DNA from: Terriglobia bacterium
GTDB lineage: Bacteria > Acidobacteriota > Terriglobia > UBA7540
Length of the DNA stretch: 50,046 nt
NCBI GenBank assembly: GCA_020073545.1
Contig: JAIQEZ010000018.1
Span: forward strand, 1 to 50,046
Direction: 5' to 3'
This document shows, one piece after another, positions 16,581-23,538 of the stretch. The notes below the pieces were generated by a model. The model searched no databases and was not told where the DNA came from. It saw only the letters and a program-made list of their open reading frames with translations. The position numbers were made by a program, and so were the translations under genes. Each line of letters starts with the position of its first letter. The first letter of the stretch is position 1.

Positions 16581-18148
16581 TAGACGCGATCCTCCTCGAA
16601 CGAGCACTTGGCCAGAAGGTCTCGGGGAATTTTCTTCACTTCGATGTTGTGTGGCACCTTCAGGCCTGATGCCCGCCGGGTGCAATAAATAAGTAGAGCT
16701 TCTTGCTCTCCCAGTTGCACGGTCACAGAATCGAGATGTCGTTGGCTCAAGAGGCTTGTCGTCACGTACAGAAAATGGTGCTCGCTCGACGCCCCGTGCC
16801 AGCGATTGTCTCTTAGATACCGGAAGTTCTCGATCTTGCAGATAGCCCGGATGAGCATCTTGGCATCGTATTTCGGATTGACGACGTAAACAGGCTTTTG
16901 GGCTGTCGAGAGGTCCTTGTCAGTGACGAGGAGAGACTCTGCGAGCCGATAGAAATTGAATCCCCCTCCGCCCTTCCACCCCACGGCCTCGCTGACCCCT
17001 CCCCGATCGGCTCCGTCGATCACCTTTTGGAGTCTCGGAATTATCACCTCATGGCAGTGTTTTCCAAGTTCCACCATGATCCACCGGCGACGCATCTTAT
17101 GCGCAACGGCACCGGTGGTGCCTGAGCCCCCAAATGAATCAAGAACCACATCCCCGGGGTTCGTTGCGATCTCCAAAATCCTCTTTATCAAGCCCTCCGG
17201 CTTTGGGTTGTCGAATACTGCCTTGCCGTTAAAAAGGGCGATCAAGTCCTTCTTGGCACTGTCGTTCGTTCCCACTTCGTCGGCGCGCCAGATGGTTTCG
17301 GGTGTCAGCCCTCTCCCTTCGGTATCGCTCAGGAACCTCTTGACTCTAGGAACACTTCTTCCATCCTTGCCGAACCAAATGTTTCCCTTTGCAATCTCTT
17401 CTTCCATGCGCTGCTGCGTGTACAGCCAGCATCTGCCCGCGGGCGGATCAAGAAGAACACCTGCGGGCGTCTTCAGCTTATAGAATTGACTCGGTGTACC
17501 GTGGCCCGCCATCGCGTTAGCAGAGACCGATTGCCATGGTCCGCGTGGATCATTGTCAGGGTTCTTATATCGGCCGCGCACCTCATCACTCAATGGAAGC
17601 AGATTTCTCGTTTGTTCAAAGCGCGCTCGATCGCGAGCAAAGACCAGAATGTAATCGTGATTAAAGGAAAAGACGCGCCGGTTCTCACGCGAAGTCCGTT
17701 TCTCCCATATTACCGTTGCAACGAAATTCTGGCGCCCCAAGATCTCATCGAGCAAGACTCTCAGATAACCAGCTTCGTTGTCATCGATGCTTACCCATAG
17801 TGATCCTTCTGGCTGGAGAAGACGTCCGAGAATTTCAAAACGATCTCGCATCAGAGAAAGCCAGATTGAATGCTCGAGCCCGTCCTCAAAATGATCAAAC
17901 GCTGAGCCTGTGTTATATGGCGGGTCGACATAAACGCACCTGATCCCACCGGTAAACTCTTGCTCCAAAGCCTTTAGTGCGAGCAGGTTGTCACCGAAGA
18001 TTAGGCGGTTATCAAATAGGCTCTCGTCGGAGACGCGATGTGGCGCGTGATAGGACCGGGGCGCGTCTTCCAGCAGGATTCGCGGCTCCAGTGCAGGCCG
18101 GTTCTCCTTGCCAACCCACGTTAGCTCTAGTTTTTGCCTACCAGTCAT
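16580..18148 (-). CDS. mod: Type III Mod subunit: site-specific DNA adenine methyltransferase
   Basis: ATG 18148 gives 522 residues; the frame is open for 10 more codons. The catalytic motif DPPYNTG (about residue 78) comes before the SAM-binding motif 'DSFGGSGTTG' (about 334), the order of beta-class N6-adenine methyltransferases. The region between (about 120-320) is the target-recognition part. Mod defines the recognition sequence and is needed both for protection and for Res cleavage. It is translationally coupled to res (TAATG). Its N-terminus resembles a remnant at 19301-19447, evidence that the locus once held a second related methyltransferase. Confidence 0.9.
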   Translation of the reverse strand: MTGRQKLELTWVGKENRPALEPRILLEDAPRSYHAPHRVSDESLFDNRLIFGDNLLALKALEQEFTGGIRCVYVDPPYNTGSAFDHFEDGLEHSIWLSLMRDRFEILGRLLQPEGSLWVSIDDNEAGYLRVLLDEILGRQNFVATVIWEKRTSRENRRVFSFNHDYILVFARDRARFEQTRNLLPLSDEVRGRYKNPDNDPRGPWQSVSANAMAGHGTPSQFYKLKTPAGVLLDPPAGRCWLYTQQRMEEEIAKGNIWFGKDGRSVPRVKRFLSDTEGRGLTPETIWRADEVGTNDSAKKDLIALFNGKAVFDNPKPEGLIKRILEIATNPGDVVLDSFGGSGTTGAVAHKMRRRWIMVELGKHCHEVIIPRLQKVIDGADRGGVSEAVGWKGGGGFNFYRLAESLLVTDKDLSTAQKPVYVVNPKYDAKMLIRAICKIENFRYLRDNRWHGASSEHHFLYVTTSLLSQRHLDSVTVQLGEQEALLIYCTRRASGLKVPHNIEVKKIPRDLLAKCSFEEDRV

Positions 18149-18215
18149 ATTGTTCTGGGTTCGTCTGTGATTCCACAATGCATAGATTTTAAATTAGGCT
18201 CACCAGGTCATCGGG

Positions 18216-19304
18216 CTAACCACCTAATCCTCTGAAGAACGTCACTCGACCAAGAGCGCGGACATTCGTCAGTAAGCGCCGGACGCGGCGTGCTTCGTAC
18301 GGGCAGCGTCTCTTCAAATACTCGCTAGCTAGCCGATGGCTTCCAGTGCCCGGCATCAGTAACCGATAGCGGAACGTGCGAGTTGCCACTCTCACAAAAA
18401 TCGCGATTGGTCGACCACGGGACGGGTATTGAAGGTCAGATGCGGCTTCAAGCTCGAAGCGGTAGTTGTGACTTTTCACAGCGACGCTCGGCCGCACCTC
18501 TGGCGGGCCAGTGAGCCCACGGGTGTCAACGTGAGTGAGCATTATCCGTTGTGTACGACCTGGCTTGGCTCCAAAAAAACCAGAAAATGTGTCTATGTCA
18601 AAGTTCGCCTGATTCCAACGGTTGCCTCCCCTCGGAATTTCGGCGATTAGTACCGCGGTGGCGTCTGTTGTGGCCGGACCGACAGAAATATTACCGTTGC
18701 GATCCTCTACGAGGATGTTACGCTGTGGTCTTGTCTGGGCGCGGTTCCGTCTCGCGTTCTCGCGTGCACGTCTCCGAACGCGGGGGTCGTCAACGGGCAG
18801 CAGATCCGACTCATGAAAGCGAGACCACGAATTCCACTTACGCTGCAGAGTCCTTAGTTGCACCGTCGTTAGTCTCGCAATGGAGAAAGCTTCACAGTTA
18901 CCCCGAAGGCCGCCCGGTGTGAGATTGCCCGAGCCCACGAGGCAGACACCGCCAGAGGGGTGGCGGAACCAACACATCTTCGGATGGAAAACACTTCCGG
19001 GCATACTGCCCAGAAATACGCGAGGCGTCAGGTTGGGGTGCTCCCCAGCGGTGGCTGAAATTGCGTCAAGGGCGTTGATGTCGGTAATTGCATCCACGCC
19101 GACAACCAGTTCAAAAGGCGACTTCGAAAGAAAGCGCGAGAATTCCGGATCTCGAAGCAGAAGCTTAACACCCGGCGCAGAAGCAAAGGCGAATACGCCC
19201 ATTCCACTCGTTGCATCTTCGCAGGCCACCAGTATTTCCTCGAGAAGATATGTGGAATCTGGCCACTGTGAGTCCTGGATGCAAGTTTTCATAGCGTCTT
19301 TCAT
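18216..19304 (-). CDS. Phospholipase-D-family nuclease-like protein in the restriction island
   Basis: The 362-residue protein contains one PLD catalytic motif: 'SVFHPKMCWFR' followed by 'CLVGSGNLTPGGL' (about residues 104-135), matching H.K(x)n GS.N as in NgoFVII-type and DISARM DrmC-type nucleases. One motif per chain means that a dimer would build the active site. The C-terminal half is Arg-rich with a beta-rich domain, plausibly for DNA binding. ATG 19304 overlaps the stop of the Mod remnant as ATGA, so coupled translation is likely; ATG 19313 is also possible. It lies upstream of mod and res on the same strand. Nuclease activity is inferred from the motif and context. Confidence 0.7.
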   Translation of the reverse strand: MKDAMKTCIQDSQWPDSTYLLEEILVACEDATSGMGVFAFASAPGVKLLLRDPEFSRFLSKSPFELVVGVDAITDINALDAISATAGEHPNLTPRVFLGSMPGSVFHPKMCWFRHPSGGVCLVGSGNLTPGGLRGNCEAFSIARLTTVQLRTLQRKWNSWSRFHESDLLPVDDPRVRRRARENARRNRAQTRPQRNILVEDRNGNISVGPATTDATAVLIAEIPRGGNRWNQANFDIDTFSGFFGAKPGRTQRIMLTHVDTRGLTGPPEVRPSVAVKSHNYRFELEAASDLQYPSRGRPIAIFVRVATRTFRYRLLMPGTGSHRLASEYLKRRCPYEARRVRRLLTNVRALGRVTFFRGLGG

Positions 19305-19447
19305 TGCGGCCATGCGGCACGCAATTTGAGCTTCTCCGGGTCTTCGGGCAGGATGCGCGACTCCACTTTCGACCGGTTTTCCTTGCCAACCCGGGTGAGT
19401 TCGAGTTTGCCTTTTGGCGGCCTGTCCCCGTTGTTCCTGATCGGCAT
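19301..19447 (-). pseudogene. N-terminal remnant of a second type III Mod methyltransferase
   Basis: A 48-codon frame from ATG 19447 to TGA 19301 contains GKLELTRVGKENRSKVESRI, which aligns with QKLELTWVGKENRPALEPRI at the start of the intact Mod (18148). The DNA is diverged, so this is an old paralogue and not a fresh copy. The frame ends before any catalytic motif. Its start lies 2 bases after the stop of the SNF2-like remnant, and its stop overlaps the start of the PLD gene, so the native order was helicase, then methyltransferase. Confidence 0.6.
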
Positions 19448-19449
19448 CT

Positions 19450-19587
19450 CTATACTACCTTCCACGCGATCTTGAAAAGAAGCTCCGCCTCGATGCTTTG
19501 TTCGAGGCGTGCCTCAACCTCACTGATGAGCGCTTCTTTCCACCGATCAATTTCGTCCTGAGCATCATACAGCGCCCGCCGCGTCGG
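19450..19587 (-). pseudogene. C-terminal remnant of an SNF2-family helicase
   Basis: The minus-strand frame between TAA 19588-19590 and TAG 19450 encodes 45 residues: 'RRALYDAQDEIDRWKEALI', then 'SEVEARLEQSIEAELLFKI' and 'AWKVV'. I recognise this as the typical tail of SNF2-type helicases that sit beside DNA methyltransferases (pattern: RR.L(Y/F)DAQDEID...LI..(I/V)E..L.Q....LF.I.W). There is no start codon, and nothing upstream continues the homology in any frame, so the rest of the gene has been lost. In class 1 DISARM such a helicase (DrmD) precedes an adenine methyltransferase, which matches the order here. The family call is by eye. Confidence 0.5.
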
Positions 19588-19647
19588 TTATCACCCGCGC
19601 CGTCCCTATCTGATGCTGAAAATAATAACACCCATTCCTTGAAGAGT

Positions 19648-19737
19648 CTCGCCGCGCGAAGCAACAATTTTACGGAAGGGGTGGTGAACGCATGCCGCCA
19701 TTCGTGAGAGACTTCGCCTGTCTCGGATGGCCTCGGG
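19648..19737. repeat. 90-bp direct repeat flanking the vapBC cassette, copy 1
   Basis: This copy matches 20777-20866 at 87 of 90 positions (both begin CTCGCCGCGCGAAGCAACAA and end GGATGGCCTCGGG). It lies between the SNF2 remnant and the toxin gene. It has no convincing coding content; the frames through it differ between the two copies. Confidence 0.9.
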
Positions 19738-19880
19738 ACTCGGTTCTGGGGGGGGCAGGGAACAAGGGACGGGCGATTGCTCATGGAAGATTTCAGATTG
19801 AAGATTGACAGGGCAAAGCTCGCGGTCGAGGACTGACGGCTGAGTGCGATGGACGAGTGATGACGGGACCAAGAGCAAGG

Positions 19881-20300
19881 TTAGGCACCCGCCGAGGAAA
19901 TGACCAGCTTCGCGCCGGTGAGTCCCAAGTGGCGGTCGGTAGACCAGCAAGTGGAGATGTGGCGCTCGTCGATGATGACCAGCCCGTGAGCGTCGGCCAG
20001 CGTCAGCGACTGGTCGTCGAACTTCTTGACCAGCCGGCTGGTCTTGGTCAATTCCTCGCGATCGAAACGCTGAATAGCAGGGACCGAGAGAACGTCAAGG
20101 AAGTTGAGAAACTGGATGGCCCGATTCCGGTCGTATCGCCGCAGAAACCACCCGTGCCCTTCAGCGACGACCAGCGCCGAAGTAACCAGACGGGGCGGGC
20201 TGGAAAACAGTCTCCGAAACAGAGGATGGTAGCTGTCAGACCGGTCCAGGAAGGCAATCAGGGCCGAAGTGTCGACGTAAGTTTCAGTCTTTGTTGCCAT
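19881..20300 (-). CDS. vapC: PIN-domain ribonuclease toxin, VapC family
   Basis: ATG 20300 gives 139 residues, starting right at the PIN fold with 'TYVDTSALIAFLD' (first catalytic Asp at residue 10). The other acidic residues follow in order: Glu in 'ALVVAEGHG', Asp in 'LTLADAHGLVII' and Asp in 'CWSTDRHLGL'. PIN toxins are metal-dependent RNases that usually cut tRNA or rRNA when not bound by the antitoxin. The start lies 17 bases inside the antitoxin gene, so the two are coupled. The frame is open for another 40 codons upstream, but that part overlaps the antitoxin and has no domain pattern. Confidence 0.85.
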   Translation of the reverse strand: MATKTETYVDTSALIAFLDRSDSYHPLFRRLFSSPPRLVTSALVVAEGHGWFLRRYDRNRAIQFLNFLDVLSVPAIQRFDREELTKTSRLVKKFDDQSLTLADAHGLVIIDERHISTCWSTDRHLGLTGAKLVISSAGA

Positions 20301-20508
20301 ACACGATCTCATCGATCGATAGGCTGGACCGTGCGTTACCTGATTCGACCAGTCCTGCGTATCGCATCCAGGCCGGCCGGCCGGAAGGTGGAAGCACTCG
20401 GCGGATCGCCCGACGGACATACTCCGCCACGGAGATTCCCAGCGCTGCCGCTTCCTTCTTAGCCCACTTGTAGTCCTGCTCGCCGAGGCTAACCTGCGTA
20501 CGAATCAT
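20284..20508 (-). CDS. vapB: Ribbon-helix-helix (CopG-like) antitoxin of the VapC toxin
   Basis: ATG 20508 follows AAGGAGAG and gives 74 residues. The N-terminus is a ribbon-helix-helix domain: the strand 'MIRTQVSLGEQDY' and helices 'WAKKEAAALGISVAEYVRRA'. The C-terminal tail (about residues 45-74) is Pro- and Ser-containing and should wrap the toxin. It overlaps vapC by 17 bases. An inverted repeat over the -10 region and start codon (20508-20536) fits autorepression by this protein. Codons further upstream to 20697 belong to repeat DNA, not to the gene. Confidence 0.8.
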   Translation of the reverse strand: MIRTQVSLGEQDYKWAKKEAAALGISVAEYVRRAIRRVLPPSGRPAWMRYAGLVESGNARSSLSIDEIVYGNKD

Positions 20509-20536
20509 GTTATCACTCTCCTTGAACATGATAACA
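20508..20536 (-). promoter_or_regulatory. Operator and extended -10 promoter of vapBC
   Basis: TGTTATCA (20508-20515) and TGATAACA (20529-20536) form a perfect 8-base inverted repeat with a 13-base spacer. On the minus strand the outer arm contains TGTTATCAT, an extended -10 box (TATCAT is 20533-20528), and the inner arm touches the vapB start codon; AAGGAG lies between. A ribbon-helix-helix dimer on each arm would block both polymerase and ribosome. Confidence 0.55.
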
Positions 20537-20695
20537 CAAACCGGAGGACGGAGAATATCGTTTTTCTGACTGCGGCCTCGGAGACAGCGGACAGAACCCT
20601 GTCGGCGACGATTTGTTTTTTCGATTGCGAGCCTGACCCGACCGCTTCGGGGCGGGGATGACCGCCGACTGGACTTGCGCCTGCCGCATTGTGTC

Positions 20696-20715
20696 ATTCC
20701 CGCGAAAGCGGGAAT
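20696..20715. repeat. dRS3-like palindrome ATTCCC-N8-GGGAAT
   Basis: The 20-base palindrome with spacer GCGAAAGC exactly fits the ATTCCC(N8)GGGAAT pattern known from neisserial dRS3 repeats and from similar dispersed repeats in many genomes. It is preceded by GTGTC and followed by CCAGGTGGA, as in those repeats. Reading through it on the minus strand yields the familiar spurious peptide 'HLDSRFRGNDT'. A second palindrome (CCCCC-TGCG-CGGGGG) follows at once. Confidence 0.75.
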
Positions 20716-20776
20716 CCAGGTGGACCCCCCCTGCGCGGGGGTGACAACGCAAGGCCCGGCCGCTTTTCAATTGTTG

Positions 20777-20866
20777 CTCGCCGCGCGAAGCAACAATTTT
20801 GCGGAAGGGGTGGTGAACGCCTGCCGCCATTCGTGATAGACTTCGCCTGTCTCGGATGGCCTCGGG
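20777..20866. repeat. 90-bp direct repeat flanking the vapBC cassette, copy 2
   Basis: Same orientation as 19648-19737 with three substitutions. Its left edge is part of a hairpin (AATTGTTGC at 20769-20777 against GCAACAATT at 20790-20798) whose left arm lies outside the shared 90 bases and is missing in copy 1. Confidence 0.9.
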
Positions 20867-20908
20867 TCATCTCATCATACCCTGGCACACTCCTAAGGAG
20901 GAGAATCC

Positions 20909-21436
20909 ATGAAGAAGACGCTCGTGCTTGTTGCGTTCTTAGCTTTCCTGCTGGCGGCCTGGCCGAACACGGCGCTCGCGCAAGGGGAGTTCGAAAAGGT
21001 TACCGGCGAGGCCTTCATCAAGGCCGTACCCAATGATTTTTACCTGGAAGGAAACCGCATTCCCGTGGAGAAGCGAAACGCCGTTCTGCTAAAGACCCCC
21101 AAAGGCGCCCGGGTGGTTCTGGCGCTGATCGATACGACGGGCTACAGCTCGCGAATCAAGCAGAAGTACACCGGCATGTTGATTTCGGAAGGCAAGGTTT
21201 CCGTGTGCAGCATTTCCATCGACGTGGGCAGCTACGGCTTCGGGTTGGATACTCCCAAACCCCCAAGCAACGAGGGCGCCAAGTTTATGCTTTATAACCA
21301 GGCCGGCGACGAAGTGGGCGGGTGCACCGCCAAGAAAGATGACAGCATAAAGGTACCCCGGCCGCTGGCGGTGAGCATCGCCAAGGGTGTACCGGCAAAA
21401 CTCGATCTGGGCAAGTACACCCTGGAAATCAAGTAG
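20909..21436 (+). CDS. Small secreted protein of unknown function
   Basis: ATG 20909 follows a strong AAGGAGGAG. A classic signal peptide (KKTLVLVAFLAFLLAAWPNT, cleavage near ALAQ at about residue 25) leads a mature part of about 150 residues. It is beta-rich, with a segment 'RVVLALIDTTGYSSRIKQKY', one Cys at 'SVCSISIDVG' and another at 'VGGCTAKKDD', which could form a disulfide. No family was recognised. It stands alone: a repeat element follows 12 bases after the stop, and the vapBC repeat copy 2 ends about 40 bases before the start. A periplasmic or surface role is implied by the signal only. Confidence 0.75.
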   Translation: MKKTLVLVAFLAFLLAAWPNTALAQGEFEKVTGEAFIKAVPNDFYLEGNRIPVEKRNAVLLKTPKGARVVLALIDTTGYSSRIKQKYTGMLISEGKVSVCSISIDVGSYGFGLDTPKPPSNEGAKFMLYNQAGDEVGGCTAKKDDSIKVPRPLAVSIAKGVPAKLDLGKYTLEIK

Positions 21437-21447
21437 CGTCTTCGCAG

Positions 21448-21579
21448 TTTGCTGAAAAACGCTTCAATGATTTCGTCCCTGCTTGCCGCAGGCAGGCTGG
21501 GCCCTGCGGATTGTGGGGGCGGGCCCTTCGCCCCGCAAGACGGGATCAGAACGACAGTCCTGGCGAATTTTTCAGCAGA
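21448..21579. repeat. MITE-like element with TGCTGAAAAACGC-type ends
   Basis: TTTGCTGAAAAACGC (21448-21462) and GCGAATTTTTCAGCAGA (21563-21579) are imperfect inverted ends. The interior contains 'CTTGCCGCAGGCAGG' and 'GGGATCAGAACGACAG', the latter like the 'GGGATCAGGATGACAG' units of the element at 8147-8420. It lies between two genes and has no coding content. Confidence 0.6.
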
Positions 21580-21648
21580 GTGTCACGCGTGACTCTGCAA
21601 TGGGGGGCGCGCCGCACGCTTGCCCCGGCAGACTGCCGCGGAGGAGTG

Positions 21649-23271
21649 TTGATCAGGGGTCCATCTCGAGGGCGGCGGAATCTCGTCCTGGCGTGCGCAC
21701 TGATTTTTCTGCTCGCTTGGGGAGCGCACCGCGCCACCTCCCAGAGCGCTTACGATCTCGTCATCGTTAACGGCTTGATAGTGGATGGTACGGGACGCCC
21801 CGGTTTCCGGGCTGACCTCGGCATCCGCAACGGCCGCATCGAGAAGACCGGCTCGCTGGCCGCGGCGCCAGCGCGCGCGAAGATGGATGCCCAGGGCCAG
21901 GTAATCTCACCGGGCTTCATTGACGTTCACGTTCACATCGAAGATCAGATCGAGCGCTCCACCCACCGCTTCGTTGCCGACAACTTCCTGTTGCAGGGCG
22001 TTACCACCGTCATCACGGGGAACTGCGGCCGCTCGGCGCGGGACATGGCCGCGTTCTTTCGCAAGCTCGCGCGCCTGAAGCTGGCGATCAACGTTGCCAC
22101 CCTGGTGGGTCACAACACCCTCCGCCAGCAGGTGTGCGGCGCGCGCCGGAAGCCCACGCCCGAGCAGATGGCGCGCCTGGAAGCGCAGGTCAGGGCAGGC
22201 ATTGAGGCGGGTGCTCTAGGTTTTTCCACGGGGCTCGGCTACAAGCCCGGGCTCTTCGCGAGTGAAGAGGAAGTGGTGGCGCTGGTTCGCGTCACGGCGC
22301 AGGAGGCAGCGGTCTACGCCACGCACCTCCGCGACGAAGCCGCGGAGGGCAAGGCAGCGCTCGACGAGGCCGTGCGCACGGCCGAGCGTGCGGGCGCACC
22401 CAAGCTGCACATTTCGCACTTCAAGGCCGCGGGGCACTCGCAATGGGGGACGGCGCGCGCCCGGCTGGACGGGGCGCGGCAGGCCGCCGGAAAGCAAACT
22501 CGCCTGACGGCGGATATGTATCCCTACACAGCCGTCAGCAGCACGCTCGAGTATCTGATTCCTCCGGAGGTTTTCCCGCTGCTGGGCGGCCCCGCGGCGG
22601 CCCGGCCCAAAAACCTCGCGCGTGCCATCGATCTTACCCTTGAAAAGTTGCGCCGCGACGGCTGGCCTGATTACTCCAACGTGCGCGTCGCCTTCAGTGA
22701 GAAACAGAAGGAATGGATCGGACGAACTATTCCCGACATTGTGAGGAGCCAGCCGGGCGGCGCGGCCTCGGTGCGTGACCAGGCCGCGTGGATTCTGAAA
22801 AACCAAGCGCGCGGGGACATCCAGATCATTGCCGAAGAGATGAGCGAGCAGGACGTGCGGCAGCTCATCACCGCGCCGGACATGGTTTTCGGATCTGACA
22901 GTTCGGTCCACTATCGCGGCCTGGGGCAGCCCCATCCGCGCGGGGCAGGCACCTTCCCGCGCATTTTCGCGGACTACGTCCGCAATCAGAAGCTGCTGAC
23001 CCTGGAGGATGCGGTCCGGCGCGCCACGGGGTTGGCGGCGGAGATCTTTGGGCTGCCCGACCGCGGATTCATCCGCGAAGGCTATTGGGCCGATATCGTC
23101 ATTTTCGACCCCGCGCGCCTCCAGGACCGCGCTACGTTCGAAGATCCTTGGAAACCGCCGGAGGGGATCGCCTGTGTGATCGTCAACGGAGTCATCGCCG
23201 TGCGCGGGACCAAGTTGACCGGGGCGATGGCCGGGCGTCCGGTGCGTCGCGTGGCGCGTGGGCCGCGCTAA
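21649..23271 (+). CDS. N-acyl-D-amino-acid deacylase-type amidohydrolase, exported
   Basis: The 540-residue frame from TTG 21649 begins with a signal-like segment (NLVLACALIFLLAWGAHRAT); GTG 21589 or 21580 are longer options, and the start is uncertain. The catalytic domain opens 'YDLVIVNGLIVDGTGRPGFR' and carries 'GFIDVHVHIEDQ' (HxH), 'TTVITGNCG', 'ATHLRDE', 'LHISHFKAAG' and 'VFGSDSSVHY', all diagnostic of D-aminoacylases. A further signature 'HPRGAGTFPRIF' is near the C-terminus. These enzymes release D-amino acids from N-acyl forms, often from wall turnover or diet. The usual second-sphere Tyr-Asp in the HxH region is His-Ile-Glu-Asp here. A nested palindromic element starts 4 bases after the stop. 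Confidence 0.85.
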   Translation: MIRGPSRGRRNLVLACALIFLLAWGAHRATSQSAYDLVIVNGLIVDGTGRPGFRADLGIRNGRIEKTGSLAAAPARAKMDAQGQVISPGFIDVHVHIEDQIERSTHRFVADNFLLQGVTTVITGNCGRSARDMAAFFRKLARLKLAINVATLVGHNTLRQQVCGARRKPTPEQMARLEAQVRAGIEAGALGFSTGLGYKPGLFASEEEVVALVRVTAQEAAVYATHLRDEAAEGKAALDEAVRTAERAGAPKLHISHFKAAGHSQWGTARARLDGARQAAGKQTRLTADMYPYTAVSSTLEYLIPPEVFPLLGGPAAARPKNLARAIDLTLEKLRRDGWPDYSNVRVAFSEKQKEWIGRTIPDIVRSQPGGAASVRDQAAWILKNQARGDIQIIAEEMSEQDVRQLITAPDMVFGSDSSVHYRGLGQPHPRGAGTFPRIFADYVRNQKLLTLEDAVRRATGLAAEIFGLPDRGFIREGYWADIVIFDPARLQDRATFEDPWKPPEGIACVIVNGVIAVRGTKLTGAMAGRPVRRVARGPR

Positions 23272-23274
23272 GCT

Positions 23275-23488
23275 GAATTTCTCACCAGGCTGTGCTGCTC
23301 TTCGTCCGGCGGGCAGGAGGGCGGGGTTTTAACCCCGCCGAAAGAGCGGTCTGCAACTCTCTGCGCATCTCGCGCCCCGCGCAGTTTGTCGGAAAGAGTT
23401 GCGCGGGGCGCGAGACGAAGAAATAATTACGAGGGGAGTGGAACGGCGGGGTTAAAACCCCGCCCTCCCTCGTCGTGGTGAGAAATTC
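23275..23488. repeat. Nested palindromic element, copy 1
   Basis: Three perfect inverted repeats are nested: 13 bases (23275-23287 with 23476-23488), 24 bases (23316-23339 with 23445-23468) and 16 bases (23368-23383 with 23400-23415). The 24-base arms are themselves palindromes (GGCGGGGTTTTAACCCCGCC), so the element could fold as one long hairpin or as a cruciform of separate stems. A second copy is at 28159-28371. It is noncoding and fills the gap between two genes. Confidence 0.9.
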
Positions 23489-23538
23489 GGGCCGGGCGGT
23501 TGCACGGTGAGCCGGGCGCAGAAGGATAGGAGGCCGTC

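Noticed and set aside
20513-20830. 105-codon minus-strand frame
   Set aside because: It translates a dRS3-like repeat and neighbouring repeat DNA (peptide HLDSRFRGNDT), a well-known artefact.
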